From: Aeribacillus composti
GTDB taxonomy: Bacteria; Bacillota; Bacilli; Bacillales; Aeribacillaceae
NCBI RefSeq assembly: GCF_007827555.1
Contig: NZ_VISS01000010.1
Coordinates: 1 to 64,000, forward strand
Direction: 5' to 3'
DNA length: 64,000 bases
The notes below the pieces were generated by a model, which saw only the letters and a program-made list of their open reading frames with translations, had not been told where the DNA came from and made no database searches. Each line of letters begins with the position of its first letter. Within the stretch, counting starts at the first letter, position 1. Made by a program: the position numbers and the translations under genes. Below, piece after piece: positions 10,187-20,995 of the stretch.

Positions 10187-10618
10187 TTATTTTACCATAA
10201 ACGCTACATTTGGAACGGATACCAGCTGATTCATGAGATTTGACGCAAGCATGTGGGCAGGCAATTCATCCGCTTGAATCCTCTTGAATCCGAATATTTC
10301 TAATAACTCTGCTGCAGAATTTTTGTTGACTGCAAAATAAATATTTTTCAAACGAAACTGTTCCATTAATAAGTCTGCTGATTTTAATAGGGAAATGATA
10401 TGTCCTTGATTCAAATTGCTGGACACAACGCAAGAGCGGAGGAGACCATCCTGATTGATGACTTCCATTCCTAGACATCCCGCTATTTCACCATGATCAG
10501 TCTCCATAATAATAAAATGGCTGTTGTCGAAGCCTTCCGTGGAAACGCCCGCTTGATCTGCAAATTGTTGAATGGTTTTTAAGTCTTCCCTTTCCGCAAA
10601 CCGCAATGAATAATACAC
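10187..10618 (-). CDS. ywlB: GNAT-like N-acetyltransferase domain protein (YwlB-like)
   Basis: This 143-residue protein has the pattern of a GNAT acetyltransferase: an N-terminal strand-helix, a central acidic beta region (HGEIAGCLGMEV), and a C-terminal segment NIYFAVNKNSAAELLEIFGF that matches the late acetyl-CoA-fold motif. The substrate is unknown. It lies between spoIIR and the sua5 gene, the position of B. subtilis ywlB. The Q/RxxGxG/A loop is not clearly preserved, so binding of acetyl-CoA is less certain than the fold. Confidence 0.75.
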   Translation of the reverse strand: MYYSLRFAEREDLKTIQQFADQAGVSTEGFDNSHFIIMETDHGEIAGCLGMEVINQDGLLRSCVVSSNLNQGHIISLLKSADLLMEQFRLKNIYFAVNKNSAAELLEIFGFKRIQADELPAHMLASNLMNQLVSVPNVAFMVK

Positions 10619-10682
10619 GCTTTCACCCCTTTTATTCGGACAAATCTAGTAATCAATGTATGAGGCAAAAGCTGAATTAGAC

Positions 10683-11327
10683 CTATGAAAACAGATTTGT
10701 AAACCATTCTACTAAGAAAAATTTCACTTCTACTTCTTCATCATGTTCTTCAGGAGCGAATAAGATTTTTGTTTTCTCTAATTTCTTTTCTTCTTTTACT
10801 TTATCCTTTTCTTCATCCTGTTGAATAGCTTCACCGCTTGAAAAGTCGACAAAGCAAAGCGGCGGAAACAACACACACCACCAGTTGGCTCCTTTTCCTT
10901 CTCCAAGAGTGATCAATATGGCTTCATAGTTTCCAGCAGGATAAAGGAAATTTCCATAAAGCTTTGTCGGAAATTGAATTTTTTTAAACTCCACTGTAAA
11001 GGATTGGCTGCTGTTTTCCTGTTTTAAAACGCTTTGGACGATATCTTTAATTTCTGGTATTTTTGCTCGAATGATTTTACGCGCCTCTTCAATCGAAGTT
11101 AGATCCTGAACCCATTGATTAATTGCTTCATTGACCGCATTCCGAACATTCCGTTTTAAAGCTTGATCTTCCGGAGAATCGCTATTTGCTAAAATTCGCA
11201 GACGAATGGCTTCGTCAGGAATGATCACCTTCTCATTTTGTTTTGCGTCTGTCGGCATTTCATAAGCTGTTAATAGGCTGCCAAACAGCATTAAAAAAAT
11301 ATATATAACAGATAATTTCTTTTTCAT
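10683..11327 (-). CDS. spoIIR: Stage II sporulation protein R
   Basis: SpoIIR is the forespore-secreted signal that triggers SpoIIGA to process pro-sigma-E in the mother cell. A signal peptide or anchor covers about residues 5-22. The conserved region contains IRLRILANSDSPEDQALKR and GNYEAILITLGEGKGANWWC. The length is 214 residues, close to the family. A charged, lysine- and glutamate-rich stretch at about 170-200 is lineage-specific. It lies downstream of prmC, as in B. subtilis. I did not find a convincing sigma-F promoter. Confidence 0.93.
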   Translation of the reverse strand: MKKKLSVIYIFLMLFGSLLTAYEMPTDAKQNEKVIIPDEAIRLRILANSDSPEDQALKRNVRNAVNEAINQWVQDLTSIEEARKIIRAKIPEIKDIVQSVLKQENSSQSFTVEFKKIQFPTKLYGNFLYPAGNYEAILITLGEGKGANWWCVLFPPLCFVDFSSGEAIQQDEEKDKVKEEKKLEKTKILFAPEEHDEEVEVKFFLVEWFTNLFS

Positions 11328-11441
11328 CGTTTTTCCTCTCCCTTCAGTACGTCATTATCGACAGAAGAGAGAGATCTTAAACATAAAATTGGTTCAGATT
11401 TGAAGTTTGCTAGAAAAGGAGGGAATGGCTCGAAAAGCTTA

Positions 11442-12302
11442 TTATAACGAAAGGACAGCAAATACTTTCCGTTCTTTTCCATTCATATCGTATTCAATTT
11501 GTACCTCTGCTTTTGGGAACCTATTCTCTAGCATGCTTTTCACATCTTTTCCTTGCCCGTGTCCGATTTCAAATGCGATTAATCCAGGGTAGCGGATCAC
11601 ATCTGGAAGCTGCTCCACAATTTTTCGATAATACAAAAGACCGTCCGCTCCTCCTGAAAGCGCTAATGTCGGCTCCCAGTCCTTTACAACCGTTGACAGC
11701 TCCATGATTTCTTCATCCGGAATATACGGCGGATTGGACACAACAACATCCGCTTTTTGCTTCGCATTTATAATAGGTTTCAGCAAATCGCCTTGATAAA
11801 AATGCACATTAGCACAAAGCTTTTCGCTATTTTCTTTTGCCACTGCAAGCGCTTTTTCGGAAATATCGGTGGCAGACACGCGCATTTTTGTATTTTCAAG
11901 AGCCAATGTGACGGCAATAGCACCGCTCCCCGTGCCAATATCTACAACATCGATTTGCTCCCTTTCAGAAAATAAACGTTCAGAGCGGAGCAGCACGCCG
12001 TGAACTAGCTCTTCCGTTTCCGGTCTCGGAATCAATACATGCTCGTTCACCTTAAAAGGGCGGCCGCAAAATTGTTCGCAGCCGATAATATATTGCACAG
12101 GCATCCCTTGAGCATGTTTTTGCACGTCCTGCTGAAAGATTTCCCATACTTGTTTGTCAATATCCATTCTTAAATCGGCAAGCAAGCTCGCCCGACTTTT
12201 CTTCATATGATGCAAAAGCAGCAATTCTCCCGCATTCTCATCTCTTCCCGCTTGTTTTAAAAAAGAAGAAGCCCATTTGAGGGCTTCGAAAACTTTCGGC
12301 AT
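11442..12302 (-). CDS. prmC: Release factor glutamine methyltransferase
   Basis: It methylates the Gln of the GGQ motif in RF1 and RF2 using SAM. The SAM-binding motif VVDIGTGSG is at about 119-127, and the catalytic NPPY is at 190-193. The 286 residues match the family. The ATG lies three bases after the prfA stop, so the two genes are co-transcribed, the usual coupling of enzyme and substrate genes. Identification is secure. Confidence 0.96.
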   Translation of the reverse strand: MPKVFEALKWASSFLKQAGRDENAGELLLLHHMKKSRASLLADLRMDIDKQVWEIFQQDVQKHAQGMPVQYIIGCEQFCGRPFKVNEHVLIPRPETEELVHGVLLRSERLFSEREQIDVVDIGTGSGAIAVTLALENTKMRVSATDISEKALAVAKENSEKLCANVHFYQGDLLKPIINAKQKADVVVSNPPYIPDEEIMELSTVVKDWEPTLALSGGADGLLYYRKIVEQLPDVIRYPGLIAFEIGHGQGKDVKSMLENRFPKAEVQIEYDMNGKERKVFAVLSL

Positions 12303-12305
12303 GGT

Positions 12306-13376
12306 TTACTCCCCTTGGGATTGCAGTTTTTTCGCTTGATCTTCTAAAATGAGAGCATCGATAATTTCATCCAATTTTCCTTCTAGGATGAGATCAAGCT
12401 TTTGTAATGTGAGACCGATGCGATGGTCTGTAACTCTGTTTTGCGGGAAGTTGTACGTACGAATGCGTTCCGATCGATCACCGGTTCCAACAGCAAGCTT
12501 TCGGTTTTGATCATATTCCGCTTGCGCTTCTTGGCGGTATTTATCTAAAATGCGGGCACGCAAAACCTTCATGGCTTTCTCTTTATTTTTTATTTGCGAT
12601 TTTTCATCCTGGCAGGATACGACAATTCCGGTTGGAATGTGTGTTAAACGTACAGCTGACATCGTAGTGTTAACGCTTTGTCCCCCAGGACCGCTTGATG
12701 CGAATGTATCAACACGGATATCTTTTTCGTTAATTTCTACTTCTACCTCTTCCGCTTCCGGCAAACAGGCGACTGTTGCAGTTGACGTATGAATTCTGCC
12801 TCCCGATTCCGTCTCCGGTACCCGCTGCACGCGATGGGCACCGTTTTCAAATTTTAATTTGGAATAGGCTCCTTTTCCTGTAATCATAAAAATGATCTCT
12901 TTATAGCCGCCAGTCCCGGTCGTGTTTGCTTCCATCACTTCTATTTTCCAGCCTTTATCTTCCGCATACCTAGTATACATGCGGTAAAGGTCTGCAGCAA
13001 AAAGCGCTGCTTCCTCTCCGCCTGCTGCACCGCGGATCTCCATGATAACGTTCTTTTCATCGTTCGGATCTTTTGGAAGCAGTAAAATTTTTAATTGCTC
13101 AATCAGCTCGCTTTCCCGCGCTTCAAGCTCTGCCAGTTCCTCTTTTACCATTGCCCGCATTTCTGGATCAAGCTTTTCTTCAAGCATGCTTTTTGCATCT
13201 TCTAGCTGCTCTCTTACCTTTTTATATTCACGGTAAACTTCAACCGTTTCTTGAAGATCAGATTGTTCTTTCGAATATTCGCGCAGCTTTTTCGGATCGT
13301 TGACAACCTCCGGATCCATTAAAAGCTCATTCAATTTTTCATATCGGTCTTCAACCGCTTGCAAACGTTCTAACAC
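12306..13376 (-). CDS. prfA: Peptide chain release factor 1
   Basis: RF1 recognises UAA and UAG and triggers peptide release. The stop-codon-reading PxT tripeptide is PET at 187-189, and the catalytic GGQ is at 231-233 in [12 protein letters not shown]. The 356 residues match the family. The start is the GTG at 13376 with GAGGTG eight bases upstream. It is followed directly by prmC. Identification is secure. Confidence 0.97.
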   Translation of the reverse strand: MLERLQAVEDRYEKLNELLMDPEVVNDPKKLREYSKEQSDLQETVEVYREYKKVREQLEDAKSMLEEKLDPEMRAMVKEELAELEARESELIEQLKILLLPKDPNDEKNVIMEIRGAAGGEEAALFAADLYRMYTRYAEDKGWKIEVMEANTTGTGGYKEIIFMITGKGAYSKLKFENGAHRVQRVPETESGGRIHTSTATVACLPEAEEVEVEINEKDIRVDTFASSGPGGQSVNTTMSAVRLTHIPTGIVVSCQDEKSQIKNKEKAMKVLRARILDKYRQEAQAEYDQNRKLAVGTGDRSERIRTYNFPQNRVTDHRIGLTLQKLDLILEGKLDEIIDALILEDQAKKLQSQGE

Positions 13377-13939
13377 GGAATTTCACCTCTATTTTTAATC
13401 ATAGCCCACTCATAGGGAAACTCCTATGTGGTGCACCGTTTGTAACTTTCTAAATTATAGTATAGGAAACTGTACCAGTCAAAAACAACCGTTTTTAACA
13501 ATTGGGAAGCAAAAAAGCTTTTTTCGATATGCGATGCTGCAAAGTCGATTTTACAGGTTCGGACGGCTTTTATAATCAAATCAAGGTTTTGTTAAAAAGC
13601 GATTAATCAATCCAATATGCTGCCATCATTTGCACAAAACTAGGAACCTGTTAAAATTTTTCGTTTTTGATCTAGAGTGCAGGACAAAATCAAGTCGGCT
13701 GACAGACAAAACCAGATGTATGCGGACGAATGATTCTGCCATGAAATAGAATCAGCGGCCAAATGAAACAGAATATATTTTTTTGAAGTTCTCGCAGTTT
13801 CAAACGTTCGGATAATTACCGGCTCCTCTGTCGATATTCTAGAACTTTTGCCGGATGACCGCTTGTTTTGTCAAACAGGAAGGGTTCTCCTATAAAAAGC
13901 TGAATATGTATATTATGATCGTTTGAAAGGAGAGGTTCG
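13377..13939. promoter_or_regulatory. prfA-racA divergent intergenic region
   Basis: No gene is supported in this 560-bp gap. Near racA, TTGTCA and TATAAA are spaced 17 bp (about 13871-13899) and form a plausible sigma-A promoter, followed by GAAAGGAGAGG before the ATG. A short inverted repeat (TGATTCT/AGAATCA) near 13730-13752 lacks a T run. The rest shows nothing recognisable. Confidence 0.4.
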
Positions 13940-14449
13940 ATGAATACAACCGATGCTGCCAAAAAAATCGGTGTTTCTCCGAAAACAGTTCAGCGCTGGA
14001 TCAAACAGCTTAATCTTCCAATGGAACGGAACGAACTTGGACACTATATGTTTTCTGACGAGGATATCGCCTTGCTCAAAGAAGTTCACAATCAAATAAA
14101 ACAAGGAGTTCCAATGCAACAAGTAATAGTAAAAACGAAAAGAAAAGAATCGGCTAAAAATGCTGGTGAAACGGTTTCGAACGAATTGTTGAAAAAAATA
14201 GCGGATCTGGAGCAAATGATCTATTCAAAAGCTGACGATGTCGTGTCATATCAGCTTTTAGTGCAAAGAAAGGAAATTGAAGAGCTGACAGGAAGGATCG
14301 AGAAGCTCGAAAGAAAAATAAAAGAGCTTGAAAGCAAAAAAAGTATGCCTGAACTTCAAATGTCTTCGCTTCAAATGTCTTCGATCGATAAACCCCGAAA
14401 AAAGAAGGCAGTATATAAAACGCTGCTCAGCTCCATTTTCGGTTTATAA
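13940..14449 (+). CDS. racA: RacA-like polar chromosome-anchoring protein
   Basis: RacA bridges the origin region to DivIVA at the cell pole when the axial filament forms in sporulation. A MerR-type helix-turn-helix (TTDAAKKIGVSPKTVQRWIK) opens the protein and closely matches B. subtilis RacA, including the RNELGHY segment. A coiled coil spans about 90-135. The tail is short, with a duplicated LQMSS unit encoded by a 15-bp tandem repeat (about 14356-14385). At 169 residues it is a little shorter than the B. subtilis protein. Confidence 0.88.
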   Translation: MNTTDAAKKIGVSPKTVQRWIKQLNLPMERNELGHYMFSDEDIALLKEVHNQIKQGVPMQQVIVKTKRKESAKNAGETVSNELLKKIADLEQMIYSKADDVVSYQLLVQRKEIEELTGRIEKLERKIKELESKKSMPELQMSSLQMSSIDKPRKKKAVYKTLLSSIFGL

Positions 14450-14511
14450 GCCCGTCTTCATGACACACACTCGATACACGAAATCAATTTTCGATTTATA
14501 AGTTCTTTCAT

Positions 14512-14540
14512 AAAACTCGCTCAATCGGTGAACGAGTTTT
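14512..14540. terminator. Convergent racA/lipoprotein terminator
   Basis: The stem AAAACTCG with CGAGTTTT is followed by ATTTTTTATT on the plus strand and has A/T flanks on both sides, so it can serve both converging genes. Confidence 0.8.
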
Positions 14541-14970
14541 ATTTTTTATTGATTAACTGAACATGCAAGTTGTATCGGGGCAGTGCGCGCTGCAACTTGT
14601 CGTACAGCTCCTTTTGCCGGTTTTCGCGTTGTTGTTCCGTCAATTTTTGCGATGTATAAATAACCGCCCATGCATCGTCCCCGTTTGTCCAAAAAGAATC
14701 GAGCTCTAAACCTTTTTCAGTTTCCAGTGTACGGACGATTTGTTCTTTTGCCTCCCTGATCGTCAAGGGGCTGTTCGCAATATTTATGTTTGGATTTTGT
14801 GTTTGCTGGTCGACCACATCTCCTGTATTTTCAGGCTTAACGTCCCTCGTCATCAGGTTGGATCCATTATGATCGAGATTTAATGAGCGATTATCTGATA
14901 TTTTATCCGCCGTTCCACACCCTGACAGTAAATATATTGCCGCCAAAATGAATGGTATCAATATTCGCAT
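14539..14970 (-). CDS. Small uncharacterised lipoprotein
   Basis: This is a predicted membrane-anchored lipoprotein of 143 residues. A type II signal peptide ends in the lipobox LLSGC at about residues 14-18. A Ser/Asn-rich linker follows, then a C-terminal domain (about 70-143) with alternating charged helices and short strands. The start at 14970 has AGGAGGT seven bases upstream. It lies between racA and tdk. Loose resemblance to sporulation lipoproteins of the YhcN type is not enough to name it. Confidence 0.75.
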   Translation of the reverse strand: MRILIPFILAAIYLLSGCGTADKISDNRSLNLDHNGSNLMTRDVKPENTGDVVDQQTQNPNINIANSPLTIREAKEQIVRTLETEKGLELDSFWTNGDDAWAVIYTSQKLTEQQRENRQKELYDKLQRALPRYNLHVQLINKK

Positions 14971-15104
14971 AAAAAGCACCTCCTGTTCTTAAGGTGCCCA
15001 AAAGGATCAGCTCTTTTAAATGAAAATATTTCCTTATCGTAAGATTCTCTTCATCACACTTTGCCGACAACGTTTCTTCCCATCTAATGCAAATAAGCAA
15101 TGAT

Positions 15105-15677
15105 TCATAACGGCGGATTCGCGTGGCACTTTCGGCAGACAGGATAGTACTTGTCATTTCCTCCGATTTGGATTTGCTCGCCCGAATATACCGGTTTGCC
15201 GTTGTCGTCAATCCGTAAATTCATTGTTGCTTTCCTTTCGCAGAACCAGCAAATCGTTTTCATTTCCTCAATTTTATCCGCAAAAAGCAGCAAATATTTG
15301 CTTCCTTCGAAAAGCTCATTTTGAAAATCGTTTTTCAATCCAAACGCCATTGCGGGAATATTCAATTTGTCAACAATATCCGCAAGCTCAAGTACATGCT
15401 TTTTCTTTAAAAATTGTGCCTCATCCACTAGCACACAGTACGGCTTAGGCTGATACTCCTTCACAATTTGGAAAATATTCGTATCATCGTAGATCGGTAT
15501 CGCTTTTCGTCTGAAGCCAATTCTGCTTGATACATATCCAACTTCATCACGAGTATCAATGGCAGACGTGAAAATCAGCACCGATTTGTTTTGTTCCTCA
15601 TAGTTATGAGCAACCTTTAAAATTTCGATGGATTTGCCGCTGTTCATCGCCCCGTATTTAAAAAACAATTGCGCCAT
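15105..15677 (-). CDS. tdk: Thymidine kinase (type II)
   Basis: It phosphorylates thymidine for salvage into dTTP. The P-loop GAMNSGKS is at residues 9-16 and a Walker B-like VLVDEAQFL is at about 83-91. The lasso domain carries four cysteines (CWFC and CRKC) that bind structural zinc. The 190 residues match the type II family. It is adjacent to rpmE and rho, as in B. subtilis. Identification is secure. Confidence 0.96.
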   Translation of the reverse strand: MAQLFFKYGAMNSGKSIEILKVAHNYEEQNKSVLIFTSAIDTRDEVGYVSSRIGFRRKAIPIYDDTNIFQIVKEYQPKPYCVLVDEAQFLKKKHVLELADIVDKLNIPAMAFGLKNDFQNELFEGSKYLLLFADKIEEMKTICWFCERKATMNLRIDDNGKPVYSGEQIQIGGNDKYYPVCRKCHANPPL

Positions 15678-15724
15678 ATTTAAAAATCTCTCCCCGTTTT
15701 ATAAAAACATGTCAAATAAGTGAA

Positions 15725-15756
15725 AAAACAGGCAGAATGAAAAGACTGCCTGTTTT
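15725..15756 (-). terminator. rpmE terminator
   Basis: The stem AAAACAGGCAG with CTGCCTGTTTT is followed by TTC on the minus strand, just after the rpmE stop. The U tract is largely within the stem. Confidence 0.82.
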
Positions 15757-15762
15757 ACATAA

Positions 15763-15963
15763 TTATTTAAGACCGTATTTTTTGTTAAATTTGTCTACAC
15801 GTCCGGCTGCAGTTGCAAATTTTTGGCGGCCTGTATAGAACGGATGGCATTCAGAACAAATTTCAACGCGCACCTCATCTTTAACAGAACCGCTTTCAAA
15901 TTCGTTTCCGCATGCACATTTTACGAGTACTCTTTTATAATTTGGATGAATTCCCGGTTTCAT
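15763..15963 (-). CDS. rpmE: 50S ribosomal protein L31, zinc-binding type
   Basis: L31 of the C+ type binds Zn2+ through CACG and CSEC. The start MKPGIHPNY at 15963 has AAAGGAG upstream and gives 66 residues, the family length; longer in-frame extensions are not conserved. It is located between rho and tdk, as in B. subtilis. In that species L31 is replaced by the zinc-free YtiA paralogue under zinc starvation. Confidence 0.96.
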   Translation of the reverse strand: MKPGIHPNYKRVLVKCACGNEFESGSVKDEVRVEICSECHPFYTGRQKFATAAGRVDKFNKKYGLK

Positions 15964-16101
15964 AGTTTTCAACTCCTTTACGCCCTGAATCATTTCGAAA
16001 CAGAGTTTATCTATTCGGAAACGTGCAATTATTTCACGCTTCAACATTCTTAAACACACATGAAAAAATTATAACAAGGGTTTACAAGAAATGCAACATA
16101 G

Positions 16102-17379
16102 TTAGAAACTTTTTATGCCAGTTGTTTTCCATTCTTCTTTTAGCATTTCAAAAAATTCCTCATTTGATTTCGTTTGGCGCATTTTCTTTAAGAAGCGTTC
16201 AGCAAAATCCATCTGATCCGACATAGATTTTCGAATCGCCCATAACATTTCTAAATGCTCTTTCGGAATTAACAATTCTTCTTTTCGTGTACCGGAACGG
16301 CGAATATCAATGGCAGGGAATATTCTCCTTTCCGCTAATGAACGATCAAGATGAAGCTCCATATTTCCCGTTCCTTTAAATTCTTCGTAAATGACATCAT
16401 CCATTCGCGATCCCGTATCTACAAGCGCAGTTGCCAATATCGTCAAGCTGCCGCCTTCCTCAATGTTCCGCGCCGCCCCAAAAAACCGCTTTGGACGGTG
16501 AAATGCGGCAGGGTCAATCCCTCCTGACAGCGTCCGGCCGCTTGGCGGAATTACTAAGTTATACGCGCGGGCCAACCGGGTTATGCTGTCCATTAAAATA
16601 ATGACATCCCGTTTATGCTCCACAAGACGCATCGCTCGTTCAAGAACGAGTTCAGCGACTTTAATATGATTCTCCGGCACCTCATCGAAAGTTGAGCTTA
16701 CGACATCCCCTTTTACAGAACGTTCAATATCGGTTACCTCTTCAGGACGTTCATCAATAAGCAGCACAATCAGTTCAGCCTCAGGATGGTTCGTCGTAAT
16801 GGCATTGGCAATTTCTTTTAAAAGCATTGTTTTTCCTGCCTTAGGGGGTGCCACAATTAAACCGCGCTGTCCAAAGCCGACTGGTGTAATTAAATCCATA
16901 ATCCTTGTTGATAAATTTTTAGGTTCGGTTTCCAATTTCATTTGTCTATTTGGATAAAGAGGAGTAAGGCCCGGGAAATGGACGCGTTCTTTCGCAGATT
17001 CGGGGTCGTCGCCATTTACCGCTTCAACGTGCAGCAATCCGTAATATCGTTCATTTTCTTTTGGCGGGCGGACTTTTCCAGATACTTTATCGCCGTTTCT
17101 TAAATCAAAACGGCGGATTTGCGAGGCTGAAATATAAATATCCTCTGCGCTGGGAGAATAGTTAATTGGACGCAGAAAACCAAATCCTTCAGAAGGAATG
17201 ATTTCTAAGACGCCTTCCATAAATAGCAAATCTTCTTTCTCCGCATTTGCTTTTAATATTGCAAAAATTAATTCCTTTTTTGTTAATTTGCTGTAATATG
17301 AAATTTTAAATTGCCGTGCTAGTTCATACAACTCTTTTAATTTCATATTTTCAAGAGTTGAAATGGAAATCTCGCTCAT
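16102..17379 (-). CDS. rho: Transcription termination factor Rho
   Basis: This is the hexameric RNA helicase for factor-dependent termination. The N-terminal helical domain is followed by an OSB-type RNA-binding domain (about 50-125, with EGFGFLR). The ATPase core has Walker A APPKAGKT at about 177-184, and the Walker B and catalytic region [16 protein letters not shown]. The 425 residues match B. subtilis Rho. The roughly 250-bp upstream region has no gene; Rho usually autoregulates through its leader. Confidence 0.97.
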   Translation of the reverse strand: MSEISISTLENMKLKELYELARQFKISYYSKLTKKELIFAILKANAEKEDLLFMEGVLEIIPSEGFGFLRPINYSPSAEDIYISASQIRRFDLRNGDKVSGKVRPPKENERYYGLLHVEAVNGDDPESAKERVHFPGLTPLYPNRQMKLETEPKNLSTRIMDLITPVGFGQRGLIVAPPKAGKTMLLKEIANAITTNHPEAELIVLLIDERPEEVTDIERSVKGDVVSSTFDEVPENHIKVAELVLERAMRLVEHKRDVIILMDSITRLARAYNLVIPPSGRTLSGGIDPAAFHRPKRFFGAARNIEEGGSLTILATALVDTGSRMDDVIYEEFKGTGNMELHLDRSLAERRIFPAIDIRRSGTRKEELLIPKEHLEMLWAIRKSMSDQMDFAERFLKKMRQTKSNEEFFEMLKEEWKTTGIKSF

Positions 17380-17625
17380 ACTTACACCACGCTTTTCTTA
17401 CCATATTCAAAATGTTTCACGTTTCGTTCTTCCATCCATTAAAATTATGTTGTTTGAAAATGTAAGGACAAATGGATTGAGAAGGAGGCAGGAAGGTAGG
17501 AAGCTTAAAAGCAGAAATCTTTTTATAACAACCTCTTTATTTTTACCTTATTTTTTTACTTTTCGCAATACATTTCAAGCTAAAAAACAGCGGAAAGTAT
17601 TTTGAAGGGTATATTTTTAAAAAGC

Positions 17626-17649
17626 AGAGGAGATCTATTCGTCTCCTCT
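17626..17649 (-). terminator. glpX terminator
   Basis: The stem AGAGGAGACG with its complement is followed on the minus strand by GCTTTTTAAAAAT, directly after the glpX stop. Confidence 0.83.
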
Positions 17650-17651
17650 CA

Positions 17652-18617
17652 CTAAGATCGAATAACTAAATTCGGTTTTTTATTCAAAGAATGGCGGCCA
17701 TCGATAAAGCGCACTGTTCCGGATTTCGCACGCATCACAACAGAATGAGTCGTTGCAATAGAGCTTTTGAATTGCACACCTTTTAACAGCTCGCCATCCG
17801 TTACACCTGTTGCAGCAAAAATCGCATCATCGCCTTTTACTAAGTCTTCCATTCGAAGAGTTTTGTTGACATCAATCCCCATTTTTTTACATCGTTCCAG
17901 CTCCTGGTCATTTTGCGGCAGCAGCTTTCCTTGTATTTCTCCTCCTAAACATTTTAAAGCAACTGCTGCCAACACTCCTTCAGGAGCCCCTCCAGATCCG
18001 AACAAAATATCAACGCCCGTATGGTCAAAGGCGGTATTAATTGCCGCAGCGACATCGCCGTCATTGATCAGTTTAATGCGAACACCCGCTTCTCGAAGGG
18101 TTTGAATAATATGCTCATGTCTTTTTCGATTTAAAACAGTTGCTACAACATCTTCGATATCTTTATTTTTCGCCTTTGCAACAGCTTTTAAATTGTCGAT
18201 AATCGGAGCATCAATATCTATGCACCCGACAGCTTCAGGCCCTACTGCAATTTTGTCCATATACATATCTGGCGCATGGAGCATGTTCCCATGGTCGGCT
18301 ACCGCTATAACTGCAAGTGCATTCCAGCCGCCTGACGCCACAATATTGGTTCCTTCCAATGGATCTACGGCGACATCGACACGCGGGCCGTAGCCGTTGC
18401 CAAGCTTCTCCCCAATATACAGCATCGGAGCCTCGTCCATTTCTCCTTCTCCAATCACAACTGTTCCTTTCATCGGGATCGTATCTAGAACGGTTCGCAT
18501 TGCTGAGGTCGCGGCATCATCCGCCTCATCTTTTTTGCCGCGGCCCATCCAACGTGCAGACGCAAGGGCAGCTGCTTCTGTCACACGTACAAGTTCCATT
18601 GATAAACTTCTTTCCAT
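17652..18617 (-). CDS. glpX: Class II fructose-1,6-bisphosphatase
   Basis: This is a gluconeogenic phosphatase that makes fructose 6-phosphate. The metal and substrate motifs [10 protein letters not shown] and [12 protein letters not shown] are near 55-95. The start is the ATG at 18617 with GGGGGAGG seven bases upstream, giving 321 residues, the family length; an in-frame ATG at 18653 lies too close to murAB. It is co-oriented and closely spaced after murAB. Confidence 0.94.
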   Translation of the reverse strand: MERSLSMELVRVTEAAALASARWMGRGKKDEADDAATSAMRTVLDTIPMKGTVVIGEGEMDEAPMLYIGEKLGNGYGPRVDVAVDPLEGTNIVASGGWNALAVIAVADHGNMLHAPDMYMDKIAVGPEAVGCIDIDAPIIDNLKAVAKAKNKDIEDVVATVLNRKRHEHIIQTLREAGVRIKLINDGDVAAAINTAFDHTGVDILFGSGGAPEGVLAAVALKCLGGEIQGKLLPQNDQELERCKKMGIDVNKTLRMEDLVKGDDAIFAATGVTDGELLKGVQFKSSIATTHSVVMRAKSGTVRFIDGRHSLNKKPNLVIRS

Positions 18618-18665
18618 TTTGTGTTCCTCCCCCTTTGATGTCATTTCATGCAAAATTGGTGATTC

Positions 18666-19955
18666 TTATGAATTTTGCAATTGCTGAATTTCTTGGTCAG
18701 TTAATTTCTCCCTCCATATTTTGGCGCCAATCCCGGCAAGTTTTTCTTCCAAATGGCTGTATCCGCGATCAATATGGTCGATGCCGGTTACCTCTGTTAT
18801 TCCATCGGCCATTAAACCCGCTGCTACAAGCGATGCCCCTGCCCGAAGATCGCTCGCTTTTACTTTTGCACCTTGAAGAGTTGACGGACCTGTTATGATC
18901 GCAGACCGACCCTCCACTTTGATTTGAGCACCCATCCTTCTTAATTCATCAATATGCTTGAATCTTGAAGAGTAAATGGTATCCGTCACCATGCTCGTTC
19001 CGTTCGCCTGTGTCAAAAGCGTTGTCATAGGCTGCTGCAAATCGGTTGGAAATCCCGGGTAAACGAGAGTTTTTATATCGACAGGCTTTAATTCTTTATT
19101 TCGACGGGCGATATAAACTTGATCATCGCTCGTTTCTACATGGACCCCCATTTCCCGAAGCTTCGCAATAAGGGATTCGAGATGAAGAGGTATGACATTG
19201 TCAACGATGAGCTCTTCTGCAATGCCGGCACCGATAATCATATACGTCCCTGCTTCAATTCGATCCGGAATAATCGAATGGCGGCAGCCATGCAGCTTTT
19301 CAACCCCATCGATCCGGATGACGTCCGTTCCGGCCCCTTTTATTTTTGCACCCATGCTGGATAATAAAGTTGCAACATCAATAATTTCAGGTTCTTTTGC
19401 AGCATTTTCAATAATTGTCCGCCCTTTTGCCAAGACCGCTGCAAGCATGATGTTTATGGTGGCACCCACGCTTACAACATCAAGAAAAATCCGAGCTCCT
19501 CTAAGCTCATCCGCACGCAAATAAATGGCACCATGCTCATTTGTTACAGAAGCACCTAAAGCTTCAAACCCTTTTATGTGCTGGTCGATTGGTCTCGGGC
19601 CTAAATGACAGCCGCCGGGAAGCCCGATCACCGCTTTTTTAAACCGGCCAAGCATCGCTCCCATTAAATAATAAGAGGCTCTCAGCTTTTTCACTTTTCC
19701 GTTTGGAAGCGGCATTGAAAGCATGCTTGTCGGATCGACTGTAATATCGTTTTGATGAAACGAAACTTTGCCCCCTATTTCCTCCAATAAATCGCCCAAA
19801 ATATGTACATCAGATATATCCGGAAGCCCTTCAATCGTAACGGATGAGCTTGCTAAAATTGTTGCTGGAATCAATGCTACTGCGCTATTTTTGGCGCCGC
19901 TTACCTTCACCGTACCTTTCAACTTCTGCCCGCCTGCAACTTTTAACTTTTCCAT
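18666..19955 (-). CDS. murAB: UDP-GlcNAc 1-carboxyvinyltransferase (MurZ/MurAB paralogue)
   Basis: It transfers enolpyruvate to UDP-GlcNAc, the first committed step of peptidoglycan synthesis and the fosfomycin target. Catalytic Cys116 lies in [13 protein letters not shown]. The N-terminal Lys-Asn pair is in [13 protein letters not shown]. The 429 residues match. Firmicutes usually have two copies; this locus, between glpX and tal, is that of the second copy. Confidence 0.94.
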   Translation of the reverse strand: MEKLKVAGGQKLKGTVKVSGAKNSAVALIPATILASSSVTIEGLPDISDVHILGDLLEEIGGKVSFHQNDITVDPTSMLSMPLPNGKVKKLRASYYLMGAMLGRFKKAVIGLPGGCHLGPRPIDQHIKGFEALGASVTNEHGAIYLRADELRGARIFLDVVSVGATINIMLAAVLAKGRTIIENAAKEPEIIDVATLLSSMGAKIKGAGTDVIRIDGVEKLHGCRHSIIPDRIEAGTYMIIGAGIAEELIVDNVIPLHLESLIAKLREMGVHVETSDDQVYIARRNKELKPVDIKTLVYPGFPTDLQQPMTTLLTQANGTSMVTDTIYSSRFKHIDELRRMGAQIKVEGRSAIITGPSTLQGAKVKASDLRAGASLVAAGLMADGITEVTGIDHIDRGYSHLEEKLAGIGAKIWREKLTDQEIQQLQNS

Positions 19956-20212
19956 AGCAGTCTCCCTTCTTGTGACCTAACAGTTTGCTAAAGAAAACGG
20001 GATCCAGATTTTCTTTAACAAACTGTCATGATGAAAAGCCCTCTTTACACATTGATTACCATTTGTTGAAAAATACATACGAAAAGGCGGCAATTTTATT
20101 GTACACAAATAGATAGGGCATGACAAAACGTTCATCAGAAAAACGAGCAGATTCTACTCCTTCAGGCGTTACAGCAAGTCAAAAGACCGGATTCGACGGC
20201 AAAAAATTTTTC

Positions 20213-20234
20213 AAACGGGGGAAATCCCCCGTTT
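20213..20234 (-). terminator. tal terminator
   Basis: The perfect stem AAACGGGGG/CCCCCGTTT overlaps the end of the tal region. The minus-strand tail is GAAAAATTTTTTG. Confidence 0.78.
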
Positions 20235-20240
20235 TATCAT

Positions 20241-20882
20241 TTATCGATTGTTCCAGTCTGCTAAAAATTTCTCAATACCTTGATCAGTCAGCGGATGTTT
20301 GAACAGCTGCATCAACACTTTATAAGGAATCGTGGCAATATGAGCTCCGCGCAATGCTGCCTCAGTTACATGCTGCGGATGACGGATGGAAGCAGCAATA
20401 ATTTTCGTATCAATGCCATGAATATCAAATATTTGGGAGATTTCTGAAATGAGATTCAATCCATTATGACCGATGTCATCTAACCGACCTAAAAAAGGAG
20501 AAACATATGTAGCACCTGCTCTTGCAGCTAGTAGCGCTTGATTGGCGTTAAAAATAAGCGTCACGTTTGTATGAATTCCTAATTCTGAGAATTTTTTGAC
20601 TGCTTTTAGACCATCAGGGGTCATAGGAACTTTTATCGTAATATTTGGTGCAATTTTAGCTAATTCTTGACCTTCCTTAATCATTTCTTCCGCTTTAGTT
20701 GAGATGACTTCCGCGCTGACAGATCCGGAAACAATGGATGTAATTTCTATCAATCTTTCTTCAAACGTTACGCCTTTTTCTTTTGCAACCAAGCTAGGGT
20801 TAGTTGTTACTCCTGACAAAACGCCTAGTGATTGAGCTTCCTTAATTTCTTCGATATTTGCTGTATCAATAAAAAATAACAT
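20241..20882 (-). CDS. tal: Transaldolase (TalC/YwjH type)
   Basis: This pentose-phosphate-pathway aldolase is of the short decameric type. The Schiff-base lysine is in NITIKVPMT at about 81-89, with [10 protein letters not shown] near the N-terminus. The start is the ATG at 20882 with GGGAGGT seven bases upstream, giving 213 residues. Short transaldolases resemble fructose-6-phosphate aldolases; position next to fbaA matches B. subtilis ywjH, which is a transaldolase. Confidence 0.9.
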   Translation of the reverse strand: MLFFIDTANIEEIKEAQSLGVLSGVTTNPSLVAKEKGVTFEERLIEITSIVSGSVSAEVISTKAEEMIKEGQELAKIAPNITIKVPMTPDGLKAVKKFSELGIHTNVTLIFNANQALLAARAGATYVSPFLGRLDDIGHNGLNLISEISQIFDIHGIDTKIIAASIRHPQHVTEAALRGAHIATIPYKVLMQLFKHPLTDQGIEKFLADWNNR

Positions 20883-20995
20883 GCCTGGTACCTCCCTTAT
20901 GTGATCGCTTTCGCAAAAACAAGAAACGAAACCGCCATACTTCATAAAAGAAAGGCGGCCGTTAATTGCATAAAGAAATATGAAACCTTATCTAT

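Noticed and set aside
17411-17426. parS half-site TGTTTCACGT upstream of rho
   Set aside because: Only the left half matches; the right half has no similarity.
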